Shown: positions 18,657-25,437 of the stretch, in pieces
Layout: each line of letters begins with the position of its first letter
Position numbering within the stretch: the stretch's first letter is position 1
Origin: an uncultured SAR86 cluster bacterium
GTDB taxonomy: Bacteria > Pseudomonadota > Gammaproteobacteria > Magnimaribacterales > AG-339-G14
Direction: 5' to 3'
Assembly: GCA_902624765.1 (NCBI GenBank)
Contig: CACNYO010000003.1
Coordinates: 1 to 60,640, forward strand
DNA: 60,640 nt
Notes under the pieces: model-generated
Database searches by the model: none
What the model was told of the DNA's origin: nothing
The model's input: only the letters and a program-made list of their open reading frames with translations
Position numbers and translations under genes: made by a program

Positions 18657-19199
18657 TTAATGAGGGATTTTATTAACTACAACTAGCGCGGGCCTAATAA
18701 GTCGGTCATTAAGTGTGCAGCCCTTTTGTGCAACGGATAAAATAGTATTATTTCCTTTTTCTTTATCGCTAGAAGTTGATATTGCTTCATGTAATTTGGG
18801 ATCAAATTCCTCTCCTAATGGATCTAAGAGAATTATTCCGTTCTTGCTCAAGACGTTCTCTAATTCTCTCAAAATTAACTCATATCCATCTGCAGGAATA
18901 GTATTTTCTTCTGTTTTAAAATCCAGGTTTCTAAATAAATTATCTATGACCGAGAGCAAGTCTTTCATGAATGCTTCTAAGCCAAATATTCTTGCACGCA
19001 CGATATCATTTTGAGCTGACTTTTGAGTATTGATCATTTCTGCTTGGAGTCTGAGGATTTGATCCTCTAAGAAGGAAATCTTATCTTCAAGAGACGCATC
19101 TTCCTCATTTGAAGAAGATTCTAATTCGGGATTCTCTTGGATTTCTTCTTCAGATGGTGTTGCATCATTTGATTCGTCAGAACCTTTTTTTTTATTCAT
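18657..19199 (-). CDS. grpE: nucleotide exchange factor GrpE
   Basis: Releases ADP from DnaK. I choose ATG 19199 (180 residues), which lies just inside the end of fur (8-bp overlap) and is preceded closely by AGAGGA. A TTG at 19217 would add six residues but has no ribosome-binding site. The N-terminal 40 residues are charged and disordered. A long helix follows (about 45-95), and the beta-domain shows the family motif GYELILRELENVLSKNGI and FDPKLHEAI. The end, NDRLIRPALVVVNK, is typical. Confidence 0.92.
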   Translation of the reverse strand: MNKKKGSDESNDATPSEEEIQENPELESSSNEEDASLEDKISFLEDQILRLQAEMINTQKSAQNDIVRARIFGLEAFMKDLLSVIDNLFRNLDFKTEENTIPADGYELILRELENVLSKNGIILLDPLGEEFDPKLHEAISTSSDKEKGNNTILSVAQKGCTLNDRLIRPALVVVNKIPH

Positions 19200-19617
19200 C
19201 TTCCTCTTTTGGCTCAACGTAAAGAACTAAATTATGATCGATTAATCTATAGCCATGAGAGTCAGCAAGTTTCTTTTGTATCTCAGCAATAGTTTCATCA
19301 TTAAATTCAATTACTTTTCCGGTTTTAATACATACCATATGATCATGATGTTCATCATAATCAGGATTTGAGACCGGTTCGTAAACAGACTGTCCAGATT
19401 CAAAATTTCTTTTGACTAAAATTCCAGCAGCTTCAAATTGAGTCAAAACCCTATAAACTGTTGCAAGACCGATTTCGTCTCCAGAATCCATTATTTTTTT
19501 ATAAACATCATCAGCGCTCAGATGTCTCTCGCTTGACTGATCAAATATTTCTAAAATTCTAACTCTTGGAAGTGTGACTCTTAATCCAGCTTCTCTAATA
19601 TTTTTATCTTTTACCAT
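19192..19617 (-). CDS. fur: ferric uptake regulator Fur
   Basis: Iron-responsive dimeric repressor. The 141 residues have the winged-helix DNA-binding domain (LRVTLPRVRILEIF, then GLATVYRVLTQFEAAGILV) and the metal/dimerisation domain with YDEHHDHMVC and GKVIEFNDETI. The site that is Cys-X-X-Cys in E. coli is CIKT here, with one cysteine; as far as I recall Pseudomonas Fur is the same, so this is not a sign of decay. It overlaps grpE downstream and is divergent from bamE. I see no clear Fur box in the 37-bp upstream gap. Confidence 0.94.
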   Translation of the reverse strand: MVKDKNIREAGLRVTLPRVRILEIFDQSSERHLSADDVYKKIMDSGDEIGLATVYRVLTQFEAAGILVKRNFESGQSVYEPVSNPDYDEHHDHMVCIKTGKVIEFNDETIAEIQKKLADSHGYRLIDHNLVLYVEPKEEDE

Positions 19618-19636
19618 TTTAATATGTTATTTCCCT

Positions 19637-19644
19637 ATTATAAT
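19637..19644. promoter_or_regulatory. symmetric -10 element shared by fur and bamE
   Basis: The octamer ATTATAAT lies in the 37-bp gap between the divergent starts. It reads TATAAT on both strands (plus 19639-19644; minus 19637-19642). For bamE the predicted transcription start is about 4 bases before its ATG (19655); for fur it is about 13 bases before its ATG (19617). Neither side has a good -35 box. Divergent transcription from symmetric -10 elements is known in bacteria; its use here is inferred. Confidence 0.45.
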
Positions 19645-19654
19645 TGGGATTTCT

Positions 19655-19981
19655 ATGAATAATTCAATAAAATTAATTCTAGTTGGACTTTTGGTAATTT
19701 CATGCAGCGACCGATTTTATAGGGTTGTTGTTCCACAAGGTAACCTCGTCACTGACGAAATGATCCAACAATTAGAAGTTGGAATGACAGAAGCACAAGT
19801 TAATTTTATTATGGGCACTCCTCTTATAAGAGATCCTTTAGAAAGAGATAGATGGGAGTATTATCGTCAGATAATTCATGGAGAAAAGCTTTTAGGTAAA
19901 ACAAGCTTCACCCTAAATTTTGATTCGGGTAGGCTTCTCTCATGGACTAACAATCTAGAACAGAGCAAAAACAAAGACTAA
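19655..19981 (+). CDS. bamE: outer membrane assembly lipoprotein BamE (SmpA/OmlA)
   Basis: Small lipoprotein subunit of the BAM complex. Start at ATG 19655 gives 108 residues with a lipoprotein signal peptide MNNSIKLILVGLLVISC, whose Cys is the predicted lipidation site. A longer frame from 19574 would run through the fur promoter and destroy the signal peptide. The SmpA/OmlA domain shows QQLEVGMTEAQVNFIMGTPLIRDP and RWEYYRQI, matching BamE. It is divergent from fur, the arrangement known as omlA-fur in Pseudomonas. Its last 27 bp overlap the convergent transporter gene. Confidence 0.92.
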   Translation: MNNSIKLILVGLLVISCSDRFYRVVVPQGNLVTDEMIQQLEVGMTEAQVNFIMGTPLIRDPLERDRWEYYRQIIHGEKLLGKTSFTLNFDSGRLLSWTNNLEQSKNKD

Positions 19982-21298
19982 TCCAATTAAGATTGGAGCG
20001 ACATATTTAGTCAGATTTATCCAAATTTTCCAATAAACTTCGTTTTTAATCTTCAACTCGTCTCTTACAAAACTCTCTGAAAGAACCCATCCGACTAATA
20101 GGGCAATGAATAAACCACCTAATGGCAACATGATTGAATTAGTTAAAAAATCCATGAAATCTAAGAAAGACATAGAGAAAATTTGAAAGTCTGCAATCAA
20201 ATTAAATGAGAATAAACTTCCAAGTCCCAGTAGCCAAGCAATAATTCCAAGAATAGATACAGCATAAGTTCTTGGAATTTTGAATCTATCCTCCATCCAA
20301 GCTGTGCTTGGTTCAATCAAAGATACAGACGAGCTTAAAGCAGCCAAAGATACAAGAATAAAAAATAAAGCTGATGCAAAAGAACTGAAGGGAATACCAA
20401 AAAAAGCTATGGGCAGCGTCTCAAAAAATAGTGATGGACCAGCGGTTGGCGTGAGCTCAGGGTTAGCAAAAACGATTGGAAAGATAATTATTCCTGCAAT
20501 AATTGCTACAAAAGTATCTAGAAAAATTATCAAGCTTACAGTTTTGGTCAAGTTTTGTTCCTCAGGAATGTATGCTCCATATGCCATAATTGCTCCCATG
20601 CCTAAACTCAGAGTAAAAAATGCTTGTCCCATGGCAGCAATAATTACACTCGAGGAAATCTTAGAAAAGTCAGGCATGAAAAGAAAACTTATAGCTTTTT
20701 CGATTTCTCCTGTGAATGATGAGTAAATTGATAGAAGAATTATTAAAAAAAATAATGTTGGCATAATTACCTTGATAGTAGCTCCAATTCCATCTACTAC
20801 TCCTTTCGCAACAATGAAACAAGTTAAAATCAAAAAAAGGCTATGCCAAAAGATCATTTTTATTGGAGAGGATTGAAATTGGGAAAAAAAATCAACCGAG
20901 TATTTAGAAGGATTTAGTGAGTCAGCAGGAATTGGGCTAAAAATATAGGCCAAAGAAATTCCTGCAAAGACGCTGTAGTAAGATAAGATCATTAAACCTG
21001 CTAAGGCGCCAAACCAACCTAGCAAAACCCAATATGATGAAATTCCCTTTAGGGAAACAAATTTTTTCATTGTGTATACAGGGCTTGATCTTCCATACTT
21101 TCCTAAGAAAATCTCAGACATCATCACAGGAAATCCAATTAATACAATGCAGGCTAAATAAATTATTACAAATGCTCCTCCTCCGTTTTCACCCGCCATG
21201 TAAGGAAATTTCCAAATATTTCCAAGTCCTACAGCGGATCCTGCTGCAGCTAAGATAAAAGTCCAATTGCCTTTCCAGATTTTTGAATTATTTGCCAT
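19955..21298 (-). CDS. sodium-dependent transporter, NSS/SNF family
   Basis: Predicted inner-membrane Na+-coupled symporter, probably for an amino acid; the substrate cannot be read from sequence. The 447 residues have 11-12 hydrophobic segments. The first carries the family signature GSAVGLGNIWKFPYMAGENGGGAF, including the unwound Na+/substrate region; GMGAIMAYGAYIP and SSVSLIEPSTAWMEDRF are typical of bacterial members. It lies where Pseudomonas has ratA-rnfH between bamE and smpB. Divergent from smpB with a 48-bp gap. Confidence 0.9.
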   Translation of the reverse strand: MANNSKIWKGNWTFILAAAGSAVGLGNIWKFPYMAGENGGGAFVIIYLACIVLIGFPVMMSEIFLGKYGRSSPVYTMKKFVSLKGISSYWVLLGWFGALAGLMILSYYSVFAGISLAYIFSPIPADSLNPSKYSVDFFSQFQSSPIKMIFWHSLFLILTCFIVAKGVVDGIGATIKVIMPTLFFLIILLSIYSSFTGEIEKAISFLFMPDFSKISSSVIIAAMGQAFFTLSLGMGAIMAYGAYIPEEQNLTKTVSLIIFLDTFVAIIAGIIIFPIVFANPELTPTAGPSLFFETLPIAFFGIPFSSFASALFFILVSLAALSSSVSLIEPSTAWMEDRFKIPRTYAVSILGIIAWLLGLGSLFSFNLIADFQIFSMSFLDFMDFLTNSIMLPLGGLFIALLVGWVLSESFVRDELKIKNEVYWKIWINLTKYVAPILIGLVFVFALF

Positions 21299-21334
21299 AT
21301 GTAGACGTTTCTAAAAGAATCATTACTTAATAGT

Positions 21335-21340
21335 TATACT
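21335..21340 (+). promoter_or_regulatory. -10 element of smpB, predicting a leaderless mRNA
   Basis: TATACT ends 6 bases before the smpB ATG at 21347, which is where transcription would be expected to start. No Shine-Dalgarno is present in the 46-bp gap. The -35 region is poor. A leaderless smpB transcript is inferred. Confidence 0.4.
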
Positions 21341-21346
21341 ACATCA

Positions 21347-21814
21347 ATGAATACTTCCAAAAAAAGTAACTTGCGACCAACAATTGAAAATCGACAAGCA
21401 AGATTTAATTATGAGCTTTTAGATGATTTTGAAGCAGGAATTTCTTTGGAAGGCTGGGAGGTAAAAAGCATCAGAAATGGGCAGATAGAATTAAAAAATG
21501 CTTACGTTGTTTTAAAAAAAGGAGAAGCTTGGATTATTGGATTGAAGATTCTTCCTATGAAAGAGATCACTTACGAAGTTTCATCAGAGAGATCTAGAAA
21601 GCTTTTACTTACGAAAGCAGAGTTATCTAAGCTTTTCAAACAAACAAATGAAAAAGGATTGAGTTGTGTTCCCATAAAAATTTTTTGGAAAAATAATTTA
21701 GTTAAAGTAAAAATTTCTGTGGCTCGAGGTAAATCAAAATATGATAAGAGACACTCGATGAAAAATAAGGAGTGGAGAAAGGAAAAATCTTCGTTAGAAA
21801 ATTTTTCTAACTGA
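21347..21814 (+). CDS. smpB: tmRNA-binding protein SmpB
   Basis: Partner of tmRNA in trans-translation, rescuing ribosomes stalled on broken mRNAs. The 155 residues contain IENRQARFNYEL, the OB-fold motif GISLEGWEVKSIRNGQIELKN split by short variable parts, the RSRKLLLTKAEL helix and the basic C-terminal tail ARGKSKYDKRHSMKNKEWRKE that mimics a codon-anticodon in the decoding centre. tmRNA follows 30 bp downstream, so the rescue pair is encoded together. Confidence 0.96.
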   Translation: MNTSKKSNLRPTIENRQARFNYELLDDFEAGISLEGWEVKSIRNGQIELKNAYVVLKKGEAWIIGLKILPMKEITYEVSSERSRKLLLTKAELSKLFKQTNEKGLSCVPIKIFWKNNLVKVKISVARGKSKYDKRHSMKNKEWRKEKSSLENFSN

Positions 21815-21825
21815 TGATCATTAGA

Positions 21826-21831
21826 TACAAT
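21826..21831 (+). promoter_or_regulatory. probable -10 element of ssrA
   Basis: TACAAT lies 13 bases before the mature tmRNA 5' end, at the right distance for a short 5' leader removed by RNase P. The -35 sequence (TTTTCT at 17 bp) is weak and lies inside the end of smpB. Cotranscription from smpB is the alternative. Confidence 0.4.
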
Positions 21832-21844
21832 TACTTGCTTTTTT

Positions 21845-22193
21845 GGGGGCGAACAGGATTAGACATCTTTCTTTCGAACCTTAAGTGCATGTCGAGATTG
21901 AGACGTTCTCGTTAAACAATTCTCAAAAAAATTAGTTGGCAAAAACAACTACGCACTAGCTGCATAATTAAGCTAGCTTCCTTACCCTGACTTCTACTAA
22001 GGGATAAGCGAAGTCGACTAGTAGAATGCTTGAAATGTGTTGTTCAGACGCATTTTGATAAGACTTTTCTGAGCTTACTCTTCTAATCCCTTTTCATCGG
22101 GCCATGGAAGTAAAAGAAAATTGATGAAATAAGCATGTAGATCTGAAGGTAAGAGTAAGTTGGACGCGGGTTCGATACCCGCCGCCTCCACCA
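21845..22193 (+). ncRNA. ssrA: transfer-messenger RNA (tmRNA)
   Basis: One-piece tmRNA of 349 nt. The 5' end GGGGGCG pairs with CGCCTCC near the 3' end (one G-U pair) to make the alanyl acceptor stem, followed by A and an encoded CCA at 22191-22193. The T arm is GCGGGTTCGATACCCGC. The GAACAGGATTAGAC stretch after the acceptor stem and the tag reading frame at 21938-21967 are in the expected positions. It directly follows smpB; no terminator is seen before the convergent peptidase gene 17 bp later. Confidence 0.95.
21938..21967 (+). other. tmRNA proteolysis-tag reading frame
   Basis: Reads GGC AAA AAC AAC TAC GCA CTA GCT GCA TAA, i.e. GKNNYALAA after the alanine carried by tmRNA, giving AGKNNYALAA. 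The resume codon is GGC (Gly) rather than the GCA of E. coli, and the tag is one residue shorter. The YALAA end is the standard ClpXP/ClpAP degradation signal. A TAGTT stretch just upstream matches the usual resume-codon context. Confidence 0.9.
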
Positions 22194-22210
22194 AAATTAA
22201 ATTGATTAAT

Positions 22211-24340
22211 CTATTTTATTGATAATCTATTTTCTATATTTCCCAGGATGAATGAAAAGATTTCCGAATAGGAATCCAAAATTATCTCAGTTGGAGTACC
22301 TGCACCATGTCCTGCTTCAGTTTCAATTCTAATGAGGATAGGATTATCTCCTCTTTGTAATTCCTGCAGAGAGGCAGCAAACTTATATGAATGAGCTGGC
22401 ACTACCCTATCATCATGATCCCCTGTTGTTATCAATGTTGCTGGATAAGAGACTTCTTTGATATTGTGCAATGGTGAATAAGATAAAAGGTAATTGAACA
22501 TCTCTTCACTTTCATCCGATGTACCATAATCATAAGCCCAGCCTGCGCCGGCAGTAAATTTGTGATATCTGAGCATATCTAGAACACCCACTGCAGGAAG
22601 AGCAACCCTAGCAAGCTGAGGTTCTTGGGTCATAACAGCGCCAACTAAAAGACCTCCATTTGAACCTCCTCTCAAAATTAAGTTTTCTGATTTTGTATAA
22701 CCCTCAGAAAAAAGAAATCTCGCGGCATAGATAAAATCATCAAATACATTTTGCTTTTTCATTTTTGTCCCAGAAAGATGCCATTTCTTTCCATATTCTC
22801 CGCCTCCTCTGATATTTGGAACCGCATAAACTCCACCTTTTTCTAGCCAATAAGCCATAATGCTACTGAAATTTGGAGTGAGAGAAATATTAAAACCTCC
22901 ATATCCATATAGGATTGTTGGATTTTTGCCATTTTTACTCAAACCCTTTTTATATGTGATGATCATTGGAACTTTTGTTCCGTCTTTAGAGGTATAAAAA
23001 ATCTGCTCCGATATAAATTTTTCAGGGTCAAAATTTATCTTTGGCTTAAAGTAAATTTTTGATTGACCATTCTTAGGATTGAAGCTGTAGATTGTGGGAG
23101 GTGTATGGTAGTTGGAGAAAGAATAGAAAAGCTCTTTATCCTCTTTTTTTCCTGAGATTGGAGAAACACTACCTATACCCGGTAGATCCACTTCTCTAAT
23201 GAGCTTTCCAGAAAAATCATATTGAAAAGTCTTTGAAATTGCATTCTGCATTAACTCTATAAATATGTATCCTCCTGAAGAGCTTGGACTCATTACAGAA
23301 TCCTGTTCTGGAATTAAATCCTTGGATCTATCTAAAGAAGGTTCTTGGGCTTGAACGGAAATAATTTTTTGATTATCAGCATTATTATTAGTTACTAAAA
23401 AAAGTTCATCATCTAGACTATCCAATAAATAAACATCGATAGAAAGATCGTCATTTATAGTTTTAATTTCTGGATTTTCATCTAAATGATTTATTAAATA
23501 GAGCTCATTTCCAGATGTCGAATTTGCGGCAGATATGATTAAGTATTTTTCATCCTCTGTTACGGAGGATGAAACATATCTTCTTTTTTGTTCAGCCTTG
23601 TTTCCAAAGATAATTTGATCTTTCTCTTGAGTATTTCCTAATTTATGAAAATAAAGTTTATGATTATTGTTCAAAGAACTTAATTCACTTCCTTCAGGAG
23701 CATCGTAAGTTGAATAGTAGATACCCTCATTACTTTTCCAACTTAATGAAGAAAACTTAACGTTGATTAGAGAATCTGATAACAATGATTTGGTTTCTGC
23801 ATCTAAAAAAAATACCTTCCTCCAATCACTTCCTCCATCAGAAATTGCATAAGCAGCAACACTTCCATCTTTACTAAAACTTATATCAGATAAAGAGATA
23901 GTTCCATCTTCACTAAACGAATTAGGATCTAAAAAGACTTCCTCAACTCCTTGAGAGTCTTTTCGGTAAAGCACTGATTGATTTTGAAGGCCACTATTCT
24001 TGAAAAAATAAGTGTAATTTCCTTCTCTGAAGGGCGAAGAAAATTTCTCATAGTCCCAAATTTGTTTTAATCCGTCTTTTATTTGCGCTTTTAATCCTAA
24101 ACTTTCGAAGTATTTATCAGTAAAGAGATTTTGATCTTCTATCCAACTCTTTGTCTCTTTATTCAGATCATCCTCAAGCCATCTATATGGATCTTGAATT
24201 TCTTTTGAAAAATATAAATCAGAGGTATTAACTTTTTTAGTCATGGGATAAATTGATTTCAAATTATTATTATTATTCATGCTTAACTGCTCGCACGATA
24301 ACAAACTAATGGAAATAAGGATTAGGGCTAGTTTTCGCAT
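22211..24340 (-). CDS. prolyl oligopeptidase family serine peptidase, predicted lipoprotein
   Basis: Cuts short peptides after proline (MEROPS S9A). The 709 residues begin with a lipoprotein signal MRKLALILISISLLSC, so the enzyme is likely anchored in the periplasm or outer membrane. An N-terminal segment with DPYRWLEDDLNKETKSW is followed by a beta-propeller (about residues 90-430) and an alpha/beta hydrolase domain. Catalytic Ser is in RGGSNGGLLVGAV, Asp in TTGDHDDRVVP and His in ETEAGHGAGTP; PNIRGGGEYGKKWH is also typical. Probably peptide scavenging, speculatively complementing the nearby NSS transporter. Divergent from rpsT. Confidence 0.93.
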   Translation of the reverse strand: MRKLALILISISLLSCEQLSMNNNNNLKSIYPMTKKVNTSDLYFSKEIQDPYRWLEDDLNKETKSWIEDQNLFTDKYFESLGLKAQIKDGLKQIWDYEKFSSPFREGNYTYFFKNSGLQNQSVLYRKDSQGVEEVFLDPNSFSEDGTISLSDISFSKDGSVAAYAISDGGSDWRKVFFLDAETKSLLSDSLINVKFSSLSWKSNEGIYYSTYDAPEGSELSSLNNNHKLYFHKLGNTQEKDQIIFGNKAEQKRRYVSSSVTEDEKYLIISAANSTSGNELYLINHLDENPEIKTINDDLSIDVYLLDSLDDELFLVTNNNADNQKIISVQAQEPSLDRSKDLIPEQDSVMSPSSSGGYIFIELMQNAISKTFQYDFSGKLIREVDLPGIGSVSPISGKKEDKELFYSFSNYHTPPTIYSFNPKNGQSKIYFKPKINFDPEKFISEQIFYTSKDGTKVPMIITYKKGLSKNGKNPTILYGYGGFNISLTPNFSSIMAYWLEKGGVYAVPNIRGGGEYGKKWHLSGTKMKKQNVFDDFIYAARFLFSEGYTKSENLILRGGSNGGLLVGAVMTQEPQLARVALPAVGVLDMLRYHKFTAGAGWAYDYGTSDESEEMFNYLLSYSPLHNIKEVSYPATLITTGDHDDRVVPAHSYKFAASLQELQRGDNPILIRIETEAGHGAGTPTEIILDSYSEIFSFILGNIENRLSIK

Positions 24341-24361
24341 GAATGAATAAACTCTTTAAGT

Positions 24362-24373
24362 ATTATATTGACA
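24362..24373. promoter_or_regulatory. promoter elements between the S9 peptidase and rpsT
   Basis: In the 65-bp divergent gap, TATAAT on the minus strand (24362-24367) is a good -10 for the peptidase, with a start about 14 bases before its ATG. Immediately next to it, TTGACA on the plus strand (24368-24373) is a perfect -35 for rpsT, but the hexamer 17 bp later (CATCAT) is a weak -10. If used, the rpsT leader would be only a few bases. Confidence 0.35.
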
Positions 24374-24405
24374 AATTAGGTTGTTATCTTCATCATTCCG
24401 CTCCT

Positions 24406-24675
24406 ATGGCAAACATTAAATCAGCAATTAAAAGAGCTAGGCAAGCTAATAGAAGGAATGCCCTTAAGAGCTCTCAACGTGCTTCTGCGAGGACAAGCAT
24501 TAAGGCTTTTGAAAAAGCACTTGATGATAAAGATATTGAAGCTGCTGGGAATGAGTTTAAGAAAACTCAGAAACTGATGGACAAACTTGCAAATAAAAAA
24601 GTTCTTCCCAAAAATCACGTTGCAAGAACTAAATCAAGACTCAACAAAAAATTAAAAGCTCTTAAGTCAAATTAA
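24406..24675 (+). CDS. rpsT: 30S ribosomal protein S20
   Basis: Small-subunit protein binding the 16S rRNA body. ATG 24406 gives the family start MANIKSAIKRARQANRRNAL and 89 residues; an upstream ATG at 24343 would add 21 non-conserved residues through the promoter region and is rejected. All-helical and Lys/Arg-rich with VLPKNHVARTKSRLNKKL at the end. Its stop lies inside the convergent proB gene (9-bp overlap). Confidence 0.95.
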   Translation: MANIKSAIKRARQANRRNALKSSQRASARTSIKAFEKALDDKDIEAAGNEFKKTQKLMDKLANKKVLPKNHVARTKSRLNKKLKALKSN

Positions 24676-25437
24676 TTTCAATCTAGTTCTCTTTTTTTGG
24701 TTTTGCAGTGAAACAAATAAATCCTTTTCATGACCGCTTAGGATATAGCCTGTCCTTTGATTATTGATTAAGAAAATTTTCATAGCCGATAATTTAGTTT
24801 TCATGCCTCCTCTTCCTAACTTACCGGAATCTCCAAAAATAATTTTTTGATTTGAAAGTGCTTTGAGGCTGACTTCGTCAATAAGTACTGCGTCCTTATT
24901 TTCTCTTGGATCTTTTGAATATAAACCCTTTTGGTCTGTGTAAAGAATAAGTTTTTTTGAACTAATAAGATTTGCTAGTTTTGCACTTAATTGATCATTA
25001 TCTCCTTTCTCAATTTCTTCTGTTGATACAGAATCATTTTCATTGACTATTGGCGTTATACCCCATCTGAGGAGGTTATTAATGCTGGATTTAATATTGT
25101 TGGATTTTGTTTCAGATTTAAAATCACTATGACTGAGGAGAACTTGAGCAACCTCTATTTTGAATTTATCAAAATTTATCTGGTAGTCATTAATAAGCCC
25201 TATTTGGCCAACAGCTGATAATGATTGAAGTTGTTTAATATTCTTTGGTTTTTTTTCTATACCTCTTTTCTTCATTCCATAGGAAATTGCGCCAGATGAG
25301 ACTAAAACTACATCAAAGTCATTTTCTCTGAATTTCTGAATGCACTTGGCGAGTCTTTTAAAAAAAGCTGAATTTTCTCGACTTCCTTGAGAAATTAAGG
25401 AGGATCCTACTTTTATTACTACTACTGAATTACTCAT
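24667..25437 (-). CDS. proB: glutamate 5-kinase lacking the PUA domain
   Basis: First step of proline synthesis, making glutamyl-5-phosphate. The 256 residues cover the amino-acid-kinase domain only: VVIKVGSSLI at the N-terminus, VSSGAISYGM, QSLSAVGQIGLINDY, PIVNENDSVST and GDNDQLSAKLA (substrate site), LYTDQKGLYSKDPRENK, and GRGGMKTKLSAMKI. The C-terminal PUA domain of E. coli ProB (367 residues) is absent, ruled out by the convergent rpsT gene. proA is not in the window. The start overlaps obgE by 8 bp, as part of rplU-rpmA-obgE-proB. Confidence 0.94.
   Translation of the reverse strand: MSNSVVVIKVGSSLISQGSRENSAFFKRLAKCIQKFRENDFDVVLVSSGAISYGMKKRGIEKKPKNIKQLQSLSAVGQIGLINDYQINFDKFKIEVAQVLLSHSDFKSETKSNNIKSSINNLLRWGITPIVNENDSVSTEEIEKGDNDQLSAKLANLISSKKLILYTDQKGLYSKDPRENKDAVLIDEVSLKALSNQKIIFGDSGKLGRGGMKTKLSAMKIFLINNQRTGYILSGHEKDLFVSLQNQKKRTRLKLI

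Noticed and set aside
18605..18660. T6-CCT-A6 in the grpE-dnaK gap as an intrinsic terminator
   Set aside because: The stem is pure A/T with no GC core and no trailing U-run, so it is unlikely to stop transcription.
19300..19345. Fur lacking the second cysteine of the E. coli Cys-X-X-Cys
   Set aside because: Pseudomonas Fur has the same substitution as far as I recall and the rest of the metal site is intact, so it is a normal variant rather than decay.
21794..21810. Inverted repeat TTAGAAA-ATT-TTTCTAA at the end of smpB
   Set aside because: AT-only stem inside coding sequence with no following T-run; unlikely to terminate before ssrA and probably chance.
24343..24405. 21-residue N-terminal extension of S20
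   Set aside because: Not conserved in the family and crosses the divergent promoter region.
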